Assembly (NCBI RefSeq): GCF_002237445.1
Contig: NZ_CP022527.1
Span: 124,001-188,000, forward strand
Source: Neisseria sp. KEM232
GTDB taxonomy: Bacteria; Pseudomonadota; Gammaproteobacteria; Burkholderiales; Neisseriaceae
Reading direction: 5' to 3'
DNA: 64,000 nt
Positions 35,970 to 43,410 of this stretch are shown in pieces. Numbering within the stretch: position 1 is the stretch's first letter; each line of letters starts with the position of its first letter. The position numbers were made by a program, and so were the translations under genes. Below the pieces are notes generated by a model, which ran no database searches, was not told the DNA's origin, and saw only the letters and a program-made list of their open reading frames with translations.

Positions 35970-36457
35970 AAGACGTATCCTTTTTCGGTGTTTGGAAAAA
36001 AATCCTTACGCAATTTAACAAATATGTGTGTTTGGGTCAAGATATTCGGTTGTTTTTTGGGATTTAAGGCAGATGTGTGGTTTGCATATCTAAAGAGGCC
36101 GTCTGAAAAACGGTTGCGGTGCTTTGATTCTAAGAAAATATCGTCGCTGTCTTTCGTGTACGGCAGGTAAAATGCCGAGCATATTGATAGGCGTTATTGC
36201 AACGTAAACAAATGTAATGCGCTGCGGTATGCGGGAAAACGGCGGCTGCGGCCGGTATTCCTGTTGCGTCTTTGCCATAAGGCCGTCTGAAAGGGCGGTG
36301 TGGCGTGGTTTTCTGTGTTTTCCAACTGTTTTGCGGCTGCGTTTTAACTTCGTTGAAGCTTCGCTTTCAGACGGCCTTTTTTCAGACGGCCTCTCCATGC
36401 TGCGGCCGGTTTTCTTTTTTACTCGCAAAACTTTACACAAGCCAGTATGATGGCGGC
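35970..36457. other. Long intergenic region before the NSS/MetS leader
   Basis: About 490 bases without a convincing gene. It has an A/T-rich stretch upstream of the lipoprotein gene (35980-36080), DUS copies near 36095, 36281, 36370 and 36383, one copy of the DUS-linked AACTTCGTTGAAGCTTCGC motif (36347-36370), and a -10-like TATGAT at 36446-36451 that could start the NSS leader. Confidence 0.55.
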
Positions 36458-36556
36458 CTTACATCAAGAGGGGCTGCCGAAAAAGCAGCCTTTGTTTTCC
36501 AACCAATCGGCAGCCGCCCGACGAGGGTGCCTGCCGATAGAGCAAGGAGTGTTTCC
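36458..36556 (+). promoter_or_regulatory. Structured leader with alternative hairpins upstream of NSS/MetS genes
   Basis: Four segments can pair in two exclusive ways. A (36472-36480, GGCTGCCGA) is a perfect 9-bp match to C (36507-36515, TCGGCAGCC). Instead A can pair with B (36485-36490, GCAGCC; 6 bp) while C pairs with D (36531-36537, CTGCCGA; 7 bp plus an inner CGCCC/GGGTG stem). The CD hairpin ends 7 bases before the AGGAG ribosome site (36545-36549). This is the layout of a riboswitch, attenuator or protein-controlled switch. It matches no consensus known to me; no folding was run. Confidence 0.5.
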
Positions 36557-38080
36557 GTGTCCGAAAAACAATCAAAACGCGAAACTTTTTCCAGCCGCAA
36601 GGCGTTTATTTTTGCCGCCATCGGCTCGGCCGTGGGGCTGGGCAATATTTGGCGTTTCCCCTATGTGGCTTACGACAACGGCGGCGGCGCGTTTGTTCTG
36701 CCGTATCTCGTGGCGCTGCTGACGGCGGGCATCCCGCTGCTGCTGCTGGATTATGCCGTCGGCCACCGCTATCGCGGCTCGCCGCCTCTGGCTTTCCGCC
36801 GCATCAGCCGCCTGTTTGAACCGATGGGCTGGTGGAACGTGATGGCCAACGTGGTTATCTGCGTTTATTACGCCGTGATTCTCGGCTGGGCGGCCAGCTA
36901 TACTTGGTTTTCGTTCACCGGCGCATGGGGCGCCGACCCGCAGGCTTTCTTTTTCAACGATTATCTGAAAATGGCGAAAGACGCAGGCGTGAGCTTCGAT
37001 TTCGTCGGCGGCGTGTTCGGCCCGCTGGTGGCCGTGTGGCTGTTTACCGTTGCCATTATGGCCTTCGGCGTGCAGAAGGGCGTGGCGCGTGCCTCGTCGT
37101 TTTTCATGCCGCTTTTGGTGGTGATGTTTGTTGTGATGGTGGCCATCTCGCTGACCCTGCCGGGCGCGGCCAAAGGTTTGGACGCGCTGTTTACGCCCGA
37201 CTGGTCCAAGCTGAAAAACCCCAGCGTGTGGGTGGCGGCCTACGGGCAGATTTTCTTCTCCCTCTCCATCTGCTTCGGCATCATGATTACCTACTCCTCC
37301 TATCTGAAGAAAAAATCGGATTTGGCGGGCACGGGTTTGGTGGTCGGCTTTGCCAACAGCAGCTTCGAGCTTCTGGCCGGTATCGGCGTGTTTGCCGCGC
37401 TGGGCTTTATGGCGCAGGCTTCGGGCAAGGAAGTGGGCGAAGTGGCCGCTTCGGGTATCGGCCTGGCCTTTGTCGCCTTCCCGACCATCATCAACCAAGC
37501 GCCCTTCGGCCAGCTTCTCGGCCTGCTGTTTTTCGGTTCGCTGGTGTTTGCGGGCATTACCTCGCTGATTTCGATTGTCGAGGTGATTGTGGCGGCGGTT
37601 CAGGACAAATGGCGCATCAACCGCGTGGCCGCCACGCTGACCGTGAGCCTGCCGATGATGGTTATCTCCTCGCTGCTGTTCGGTACAACCACCGGCCTGC
37701 CCGTGCTCGACGTGCTCGACAAATTCGTCAATATCTACGGCATTGTCGCCGCCGGTTTTGTTTACGTCCTGCTGATTGCCCTCTCCGGCAACCTGCCCAA
37801 GCTGGCCAAGCACATCAACGCCATTTCCTCGTTCAAAGTCGGCACTGTTTGGTACGTTTGCGTGCTGGGCACGTTCTGCGTGCTGGGTTACATGCTGTTC
37901 AGCGACAGCCAAAAACTCTTGTCCGAGAATTACAGCGGCTATCCCGACTGGTTTTTGAACATATTCGGCTGGGGCATGTCGCTGGCGCTGGTGGGAGCGT
38001 CCGTGCTGCTCTCCTTCCTGCCCTGGCACAAAGAAGAGCCGTTTGACGCCGATGCCGAAGAAGAGAAAGGAGACGAATAA
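36557..38080 (+). CDS. Sodium-dependent transporter, NSS family (MetP-like)
   Basis: A 507-residue membrane protein with about 12 hydrophobic segments. The helix 1 signature is GSAVGLGNIWRFPY (about residues 22-35), with the Na+-site Asn and gate Arg both kept, unlike the NSS protein at 3.1 kb. GTG at 36557 is chosen as start because AGGAG lies 7 bases before it and homologues begin near SRKAFIFAAIGSAVG. A 30-residue MetS-type subunit follows with overlapping stop/start, as in methionine/alanine transporter MetPS, so an amino-acid substrate such as methionine is plausible. Confidence 0.87.
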   Translation: MSEKQSKRETFSSRKAFIFAAIGSAVGLGNIWRFPYVAYDNGGGAFVLPYLVALLTAGIPLLLLDYAVGHRYRGSPPLAFRRISRLFEPMGWWNVMANVVICVYYAVILGWAASYTWFSFTGAWGADPQAFFFNDYLKMAKDAGVSFDFVGGVFGPLVAVWLFTVAIMAFGVQKGVARASSFFMPLLVVMFVVMVAISLTLPGAAKGLDALFTPDWSKLKNPSVWVAAYGQIFFSLSICFGIMITYSSYLKKKSDLAGTGLVVGFANSSFELLAGIGVFAALGFMAQASGKEVGEVAASGIGLAFVAFPTIINQAPFGQLLGLLFFGSLVFAGITSLISIVEVIVAAVQDKWRINRVAATLTVSLPMMVISSLLFGTTTGLPVLDVLDKFVNIYGIVAAGFVYVLLIALSGNLPKLAKHINAISSFKVGTVWYVCVLGTFCVLGYMLFSDSQKLLSENYSGYPDWFLNIFGWGMSLALVGASVLLSFLPWHKEEPFDADAEEEKGDE

Positions 38081-38172
38081 TGGGCACTTCCGCAATAATT
38101 ATGATGCTGGCGGCGCTGGTGATTATTTGGGGCGGTTTCATCGTCGCCATCATCCGCCTGCCTAAGGAATAA
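38080..38172 (+). CDS. metS: MetS-family small subunit of NSS transporter (30 aa)
   Basis: A 30-residue single-span membrane peptide: MGTSAIIMMLAALVIIWGGF followed by a short basic tail ending LPKE. Its ATG shares the final A of the transporter stop codon (TAATG), giving translational coupling. In Corynebacterium MetPS the small subunit is required for transport. Size, single membrane segment and position identify it well although it is far below usual gene-calling limits. A DUS terminator follows. Confidence 0.85.
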   Translation: MGTSAIIMMLAALVIIWGGFIVAIIRLPKE

Positions 38173-38197
38173 GCGCAGCGGCGTATCCCGCCGCAGG

Positions 38198-38245
38198 AGG
38201 CCGTCTGAAAAACCGCAATATAGGTTTTTCAGACGGCCTTTTTTG
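38198..38245 (+). terminator. DUS terminator after metS
   Basis: AGGCCGTCTGAAAAACC and its complement form a 17-bp stem, followed by six T. Confidence 0.85.
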
Positions 38246-38576
38246 CTGTGTTTAGAGTGTGCCGCATGGCGGGATTGGCGGGTCCAGACGGCCTTTGGGG
38301 CTGCGGTAGGGTGTGTTGCGCAGCAACGCACGCGGTTTGGGGCTCGGGAAAGCGTGCGGGCAAAGAAGAGGTCGTCTGAACTGAAAACGAAGCTTCAACT
38401 AAGTTAAAACACAAAGCAGGTTTTTCAGACGGCCTCTGTTTCCGACGGGCGGATGAGGACGGCAACAAAGAAACATTGCAGCCCCGTTCCCTGCCTTTTG
38501 ACAACAGAAAAGCCGTCTGAAAACGGGTTTCAGACGGCCTCTTTCATCGGTTGTCAATACGGCGCGGAAGACGGAA
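38246..38576. other. Intergenic region with palindrome and mixed DUS
   Basis: It contains the second TAGGGTGTGT palindrome (38305-38338), an AGGTCGTCTGAA copy (38369-38380) followed by the DUS-linked GAAGCTTCAACTAAG motif, a reverse DUS, and a DUS hairpin (38509-38543) downstream of potD on the minus strand. No gene is seen. Confidence 0.55.
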
Positions 38577-39716
38577 TCAGTTGCCCGCTTTGATTTTCTG
38601 CCACAGATCCACGGTCTGTTTCTTCGCTTCGTTGCCCATCTGCGGCATGACGAAGCCGTCGGCCATGTCCTGATCGTTGGGGAAAATCGAGCGCACGTCT
38701 ACCAGCTTCGGATCCATCAGTTTCTTCGCGGGCAGGCTGGCCGGGGCGAAGGTGACGAAGTTGCCGTTGCGCGCGGCGATTTCGGGGTTCAGCGTGTAGT
38801 CGATGTATTTGTGCGCGTTGGCGACGTTTTTCGCATCGGCGGGAATCAGCCAGGACTCGATCCAGAAGCCCATGCCTTTCGGTGTCAGCACTTCGATGCC
38901 TTCTTTGCGGCCGATTTCTTCCGAGCGTTTTTTCGCCATGTTCAGATCGCCGCCGTTGCCGACCGCCAGGCAGACGTCGCCGCGCGCCAGCTCGTCAATC
39001 AGCGAGGGGCTGAAGCGTTTGATGTCGGGGCGCACTTTTTTCAGCACTTCCGCCGCTTCGGCAATGTCGGCGGGGTTGGTGCCGGCCGGGTCTTTGCCCA
39101 GGTATTTGAGCAGGATGGGGAAGACTTCGCTGGGGCTGTCCCACATGGCGATGCCGCAGCTTTTGAGTTTGGACGTATATTCGGGTTTGAACAGCAGATC
39201 CCAGCCGTTTTCCGGCAGTTGGCCGCCGAGCGCGGCCTTGCCTTTTGCGGTGATGGCGACGGTGTTCACGCCCGAGAAGTAGGGCACGGCATATTCGTTG
39301 CCCGGGTCGGCCGTGGCCAGCATTTCGAGGAGTTTGGGGTTGATGTTTTTGTAGTTGGGAATCAGGTCTTTGTTGATTTTCTGATAGGCGCCGGCCTGAA
39401 TCTGGCGCGGCAGGAAGGCGATGCCGGGCACGACGAGGTCGTAGCCGGATTTGCCGGTCAGCACTTTGGCTTCCAGTGTTTCGTTGTTTTCGTAAAGGTC
39501 GTAAACCAGTTTGAGCTTGTTGGCTTTTTTGAATTCGTCGACGGTATCTTCGTCGACATAGTTCGACCAGTTGTAGATGTTCAGCGCGTCGGTGGCGCCG
39601 CTATTGGCAGCAGTTGCAGGCGTTTGGCCGTTGGTTTCCGAAGCGGCTTGTTCTTTGTTTCCGCCGCAGGCGGCCAGTGCCAGTGCAATCATTGCGGTCA
39701 ATAATGTTTTTTTCAT
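38577..39716 (-). CDS. potD: Polyamine ABC transporter substrate-binding protein (PotD/PotF-like)
   Basis: A 379-residue exported protein with a lipoprotein-type signal (MKKTLLTAMIALALAAC). The mature part follows the PotD fold: LNIYNWSNYVDEDTVDEF near residue 50, ALGGQLPENGWDLLF in the middle, and GFWIESWLIPADAKN later. It should bind spermidine or putrescine in the periplasm for an ABC importer whose other genes are not in this window. ATG at 39716 is preferred over one 12 bases upstream because AGGA is then correctly spaced. Two DUS hairpins follow. Confidence 0.88.
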   Translation of the reverse strand: MKKTLLTAMIALALAACGGNKEQAASETNGQTPATAANSGATDALNIYNWSNYVDEDTVDEFKKANKLKLVYDLYENNETLEAKVLTGKSGYDLVVPGIAFLPRQIQAGAYQKINKDLIPNYKNINPKLLEMLATADPGNEYAVPYFSGVNTVAITAKGKAALGGQLPENGWDLLFKPEYTSKLKSCGIAMWDSPSEVFPILLKYLGKDPAGTNPADIAEAAEVLKKVRPDIKRFSPSLIDELARGDVCLAVGNGGDLNMAKKRSEEIGRKEGIEVLTPKGMGFWIESWLIPADAKNVANAHKYIDYTLNPEIAARNGNFVTFAPASLPAKKLMDPKLVDVRSIFPNDQDMADGFVMPQMGNEAKKQTVDLWQKIKAGN

Positions 39717-39931
39717 GATGGCTATCATTCCTTGCTGTTGATAAATAAGGGAAAACAGCCGACGGTAATGCTGTCGGCAGGTAGCAGATTGTAATGGTAT
39801 TTTTACAGAAAATCAAAATATTAAACATTTCTCCCGCCTGCCTGCCGTGTGGTCGGGACTGGTGTTTTGTCGTTTTTGCGCACGATGCGCGCGCAAAAGG
39901 CCGTCTGAAAAGGAGTCGTCCAACAAAAATC

Positions 39932-39960
39932 TTGCATCGCACGGGTTTGGCTATTAGAAT
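39932..39960 (+). promoter_or_regulatory. Sigma-70 promoter of rpsT
   Basis: A -35 TTGCAT (39932-39937) and -10 TAGAAT (39955-39960) with a 17-bp spacer, 41 bp before the rpsT start codon. Confidence 0.7.
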
Positions 39961-40001
39961 GCCGCGTTTACGAAATTTGATTTATTCAGGAGATATCCGA
40001 T

Positions 40002-40265
40002 ATGGCCAATAGCGCACAAGCCCGCAAGCGCGCCCGTCAGGCGGTGAAAAACCGCGCCCACAACGCCGGTCTGCGTACCGCATTCCGCACTGCCGTGAAA
40101 AAAGTTCTGAAAGCCGTTGCCGCAGGCGACAAAGCCGCCGCTCAGGCTGTTTATGTTGAGTCCGTCAAAGTGCTCGACCGCATCGCCGACAAAGGTGTGT
40201 TCCACAAAAACAAAGCCGCCCGCCACAAAAGCCGTCTGTCTGCCAAAGTGAAGGCAATGGCCTGA
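40002..40265 (+). CDS. rpsT: 30S ribosomal protein S20
   Basis: An 87-residue very basic protein (MANSAQARKRARQAVKNRAH) that binds 16S rRNA early in small-subunit assembly. Length and sequence are typical. AGGAGA lies 10 bases before the ATG. It has its own promoter. Downstream, CCCCGAGACGGCCGCCATGCGGTTGGCGGGGG (40290-40321 region) can form a hairpin followed by TTTTT, a likely intrinsic terminator; only its position and stem ends are given here. Confidence 0.97.
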   Translation: MANSAQARKRARQAVKNRAHNAGLRTAFRTAVKKVLKAVAAGDKAAAQAVYVESVKVLDRIADKGVFHKNKAARHKSRLSAKVKAMA

Positions 40266-40412
40266 TTGGTTTGAAGCTGCTGCACCATGCCCCCGAGACG
40301 GCCGCCATGCGGTTGGCGGGGGTTTTTTACGGTTATTGCAAAACGGCCGCCCGGCTGCGGGCGGCGGATTGCGGGGAAAACGGATACAGATGAATTGTTT
40401 GAAGGATGTGTT

Positions 40413-41549
40413 ATGAAAACAAACCGTTATTTGCCGGCGGCTTTGGCCGTTGCGCTGCCTTTCGCCGCTTATGCCGCCGAAGATGCCGCCCTGCAATGCA
40501 CTCTGTTGCAGGATAATGCCCTGCGTCTGGCCTGTTACGACAAAATTTTTGCCGCCCAACTGCCGCCTGTGAAGGCAATCGAAGCGCCCGCAGCCGAAGT
40601 CAAGCCGCAGCCGGATGTGGTGCGCAGCATACAGGACAGCGTTGAGCGCAAAGAGCCTGCGCTGGTGTTTGAAAAAGAAGGCCAATTCGAGCCTTCGGCT
40701 GAGCTGGCGGAAGCTGCCGAAGCCTACACGCCGCTGAGCCGGATGTACGATTTGGATGCCAACTCCTCCGGCGGCCTGCTCACCGTGCGCGAACACAACC
40801 CGATGTATCTGATGCCCGCGTGGTACAACAGCAGCCCCAACCGCAAACCCTCGTCGCCGACGCTCGGCGTCACCACGGCCGAGCGTTTCACCGACCAAAA
40901 ACGGACGGAAACCAAAATGCAGGTTTCCTTCAAAAGCAAAATCGCCGAAGACCTGTTCAAAAGCCGCGCCGATTTGTGGTTCGGCTACACCCAGAAATCA
41001 GACTGGCAGATTTACAACCAGGGCAACCGCTCCGCTCCCTTCCGCAACACCGACTACGAGCCGGAAATCTTCATCACCCAGCCTGTCAAATCCAAGCTGC
41101 CCTTCGGCGGCAGGCTGCGCATGCTCGGCCTGGGTTTCGCCCACCAGTCCAACGGCCAGAGCCGCCCCGAATCGCGTTCGTGGAACAGGGTTTACGCCAT
41201 GGCAGGCATGGAGTGGGGCAGGCTCACCGTCATTCCGCGCGTCTGGACGCGTGTGTTCGAGAAAAACAACGACGACAACGACAACCCCGATCTCGCCAAA
41301 TACATGGGCTACGGCGATTTGAAACTGCAATACCGTCTTGCCGACAAACAAAACCTCTCCGCCACCCTGCGCTACAACCCGCGCAGCGGACGCGGCGCGG
41401 CCGAAGCCGCCTACACCTTCCCCATCAAAGGAAAATTGCAGGGTATCGTGCGCGGCTTCCACGGCTACGGCGAAAGCCTGATCGACTACAACCACAAACA
41501 AAACGGCATCGGCATCGGTCTGATGTTCAACGGCTGGGATGGCTTCTAG
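40413..41549 (+). CDS. pldA: Outer membrane phospholipase A
   Basis: A 378-residue outer-membrane beta-barrel phospholipase (OmpLA family). A signal peptide ends FAAYAAED. An extra N-terminal periplasmic part (about 20-110) precedes the barrel. The catalytic His-Ser pair is in FAHQSNGQS and the supporting Asn in SRSWNRVYA. It hydrolyses phospholipids in the outer leaflet when the outer membrane is disturbed, and needs Ca2+. ATG at 40413 follows AAGGA. The TAG stop is completed by the first base of an adjoining inverted-repeat element. Confidence 0.93.
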   Translation: MKTNRYLPAALAVALPFAAYAAEDAALQCTLLQDNALRLACYDKIFAAQLPPVKAIEAPAAEVKPQPDVVRSIQDSVERKEPALVFEKEGQFEPSAELAEAAEAYTPLSRMYDLDANSSGGLLTVREHNPMYLMPAWYNSSPNRKPSSPTLGVTTAERFTDQKRTETKMQVSFKSKIAEDLFKSRADLWFGYTQKSDWQIYNQGNRSAPFRNTDYEPEIFITQPVKSKLPFGGRLRMLGLGFAHQSNGQSRPESRSWNRVYAMAGMEWGRLTVIPRVWTRVFEKNNDDNDNPDLAKYMGYGDLKLQYRLADKQNLSATLRYNPRSGRGAAEAAYTFPIKGKLQGIVRGFHGYGESLIDYNHKQNGIGIGLMFNGWDGF

Positions 41550-41651
41550 GGACTGTCGACAATTGGTATTGTGGCGGCTTTTGCGCCATCAAACGGCATT
41601 TGCTGCTTTCTGACGCAAAGTCCGCTTCACAAACCGATTGGCAACAGCTCC
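41549..41651. mobile_element. MITE-like element, short B-related copy (about 103 bp)
   Basis: Begins GGGACTGTCGACAATTGG directly after TA (41547-41548), which with its first G is the pldA stop codon. It ends GGCAACAGCTCC. Internal blocks GGCGGCTTTT, AAACGGCAT and CCGCTTCA match family B, but the central 60 bp are missing, so it is an internal deletion derivative. Confidence 0.6.
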
Positions 41652-41762
41652 TGAACCGTTTTCAGACGACCTCATCCCCTTTGCCGCCCTTTATTTCAGA
41701 CGGCCTCATGCCTTTTATGCGGTACAGAGGCCGTCTGAAACCACCCCGTCAGAAAAAACGCA

Positions 41763-42470
41763 ATGGCAGAACAAACTCCGGAAAAAGAAAAAAACACCAT
41801 CGGCAAAGCATTGAAAAAATACATGCTCACCGGCGTCCTCGTGTGGATGCCCATCGCCGTTACCGTGTGGGTCATCGGCTACATCATCAACGCCACCGAC
41901 CAGCTCACCGCCCTGATTCCCGCCCAATGGCAGCCCGAACGCTATCTCGGCTTCCGCGTTCCCGGCACAGGCTTCATCGTCGCCCTCGCCGTTCTCTTCC
42001 TCACCGGCGTGTTTGCCGCCAACATGCTCGGCCGCAAAATCCTCGAAGGCTGGGACAGCCTGCTCGGCCGCATCCCCGTGGTCAAATCCATCTATTCCAG
42101 CGTCAAAAAAGTGTCCGAATCGCTGCTCTCCGACAACAGCCGCTCCTTCAAAACCCCCGTGCTCGTCCCCTTCCCCCAGCGCGACATCTGGACCATCGGC
42201 TTCGTTTCCGGCAGCCTGCCCGACAACATCGCCGCCGCCCTGCCCGACGCCGCGCCGCGCATCCCCGTGTACGTCCCCACCACCCCCAACCCCACCGGCG
42301 GCTACTATATTCTGGTTAAACAAAGCGACATCCGCGAACTCGATATGAGCGTGGACGAAGCCCTAAAATACGTCATCTCGCTGGGCATGGTACTGCCCGA
42401 CGAAGCCGCCGCCAAAGCGCAGAGCGACGCGCAAAGGCCGTCTGAAAACACACCTGAAAGCAATGTTTGA
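41763..42470 (+). CDS. DUF502 family membrane protein
   Basis: A 235-residue protein with two membrane segments (about 22-43 and 70-90) and a soluble C-terminal part typical of DUF502: GRIPVVKSIYSSVKKVSESL, VLVPFPQRDIWTIGFVSG and PNPTGGYYILVKQSDIREL. Homologues are found in many Gram-negative bacteria and plants with no agreed biochemical role. A DUS near the end is read as QRPSENTPE. It begins two codons after a DUS; no clear ribosome site except weak purines. A separate unit from pldA. Confidence 0.85.
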   Translation: MAEQTPEKEKNTIGKALKKYMLTGVLVWMPIAVTVWVIGYIINATDQLTALIPAQWQPERYLGFRVPGTGFIVALAVLFLTGVFAANMLGRKILEGWDSLLGRIPVVKSIYSSVKKVSESLLSDNSRSFKTPVLVPFPQRDIWTIGFVSGSLPDNIAAALPDAAPRIPVYVPTTPNPTGGYYILVKQSDIRELDMSVDEALKYVISLGMVLPDEAAAKAQSDAQRPSENTPESNV

Positions 42471-42612
42471 TTGGTATTAAAACCGACGCAACTCTACCTG
42501 AAATGACCGCAAAGCATTAAAATCCGCCTGTTTTGTTTTAAGCTCTGTTAAGGCCGGGCCGTTTCAGACGGCCTCCCCTCTAAACAAACAACCGACAGCG
42601 AAAGAAACCGAT

Positions 42613-43101
42613 ATGCTCCGCACCGTAAAAATCCTCACCGCCCTCACCCTCGCGCTGGCCGTTGCCGCCCCCGCCGCCGCCAAGCCTGCGCAGACCGGCC
42701 AAAAATCCGAACAGGTCAGCCAAAAAGACGCCGACACCTATCTCTTTGACCTGCTCAAAAAACCCGCCTACCGCAAAGTATGGCGCAGCCAAATCGTACC
42801 GCACACACCCAAAAGCGACAGATATTGGATTAAAGACGCCGACGGCCCCACCGCTCCCGAAGGCGCGGTAACGGTGGACGGCAAACGCTACATCGCCACC
42901 ACCATGTGCCAGCCGCACAACTGCATCAGCAACAGCATCTACATCCTGCTGAACAAACAGCGCGCCGTGGTGCTGCACCGCGAAAGGCACACCGTTGAAG
43001 GCACCTACGAGTTCCGCTACACCGACCGCTACTACGGCAAACCCACCGAAGCCGAAAAAGCAGCCCTGCAGAAACTCGTCGACGACGAAGAAGAAAAATA
43101 A
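42613..43101 (+). CDS. Ivy-family c-type lysozyme inhibitor
   Basis: A 162-residue exported protein; the signal peptide ends AVAAPAAAK. The mature domain contains TTMCQPHNCISNSIYILLNK, resembling the CKPHDC loop that blocks the lysozyme active site in Ivy proteins, with two Cys that would form a disulfide. Inhibiting host lysozyme protects peptidoglycan in the periplasm, useful to a mucosal organism. Family assignment rests on this motif and overall layout. Several DUS copies lie upstream; the region downstream is a decayed insertion sequence. Confidence 0.72.
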   Translation: MLRTVKILTALTLALAVAAPAAAKPAQTGQKSEQVSQKDADTYLFDLLKKPAYRKVWRSQIVPHTPKSDRYWIKDADGPTAPEGAVTVDGKRYIATTMCQPHNCISNSIYILLNKQRAVVLHRERHTVEGTYEFRYTDRYYGKPTEAEKAALQKLVDDEEEK

Positions 43102-43122
43102 ACGGGGCTTAGGAAGCAAAAA

Positions 43123-43245
43123 TCATTTTAAAGGATCATTCCGCAACATTTTCAGCAGTACTTTGTACAAATCATCATGCCTGTGATTGAAGCGAAATTC
43201 AGTTTCTTTCAGATGCAAGTAAAACGTATGTTTTGCTACACCATG
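43123..43245 (-). pseudogene. IS1595-family (IS1016-like) transposase remnant
   Basis: The last 40 codons of a transposase are readable on the minus strand: HGVAKHTFYLHLKETEFRFN, then a tail ending LKMLRNDPLK-stop. The FYLHLKE.EFRFN block is characteristic of IS1016/ISXO2-type transposases. Upstream the frame cannot be followed. The surrounding 309-bp gap (43102-43410) is distinctly A/T-rich compared with its neighbours and holds no other gene; it is probably all degenerate insertion-sequence material. Confidence 0.75.
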
Positions 43246-43410
43246 TTGTGTATCAGACGGTGTTTTGCATAACTCCAAAACGATGTGAACTATACAGAAC
43301 CCGGCAAACTTCAGTCAAGCTCCAGAAACGGAAACACAGAGGAAAATTCGTCATATCAATGAACAGAAAAGAAATTTTGTTTTCTCATCATCCACCGAAA
43401 CCTCGTACCA

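Noticed and set aside
36458..36556. Known SAM riboswitch upstream of the NSS/MetS genes
   Set aside because: ATCAAGAG, AACC and GGGTGCC resemble pieces of SAM-I/SAM-IV consensus, but the GGCAACC core and the expected stem order are missing, so a named class is not claimed.
42613..43101. MliC or adhesin complex protein
   Set aside because: The MCQPHNC motif and size fit Ivy better than MliC, and no adhesin features are seen.
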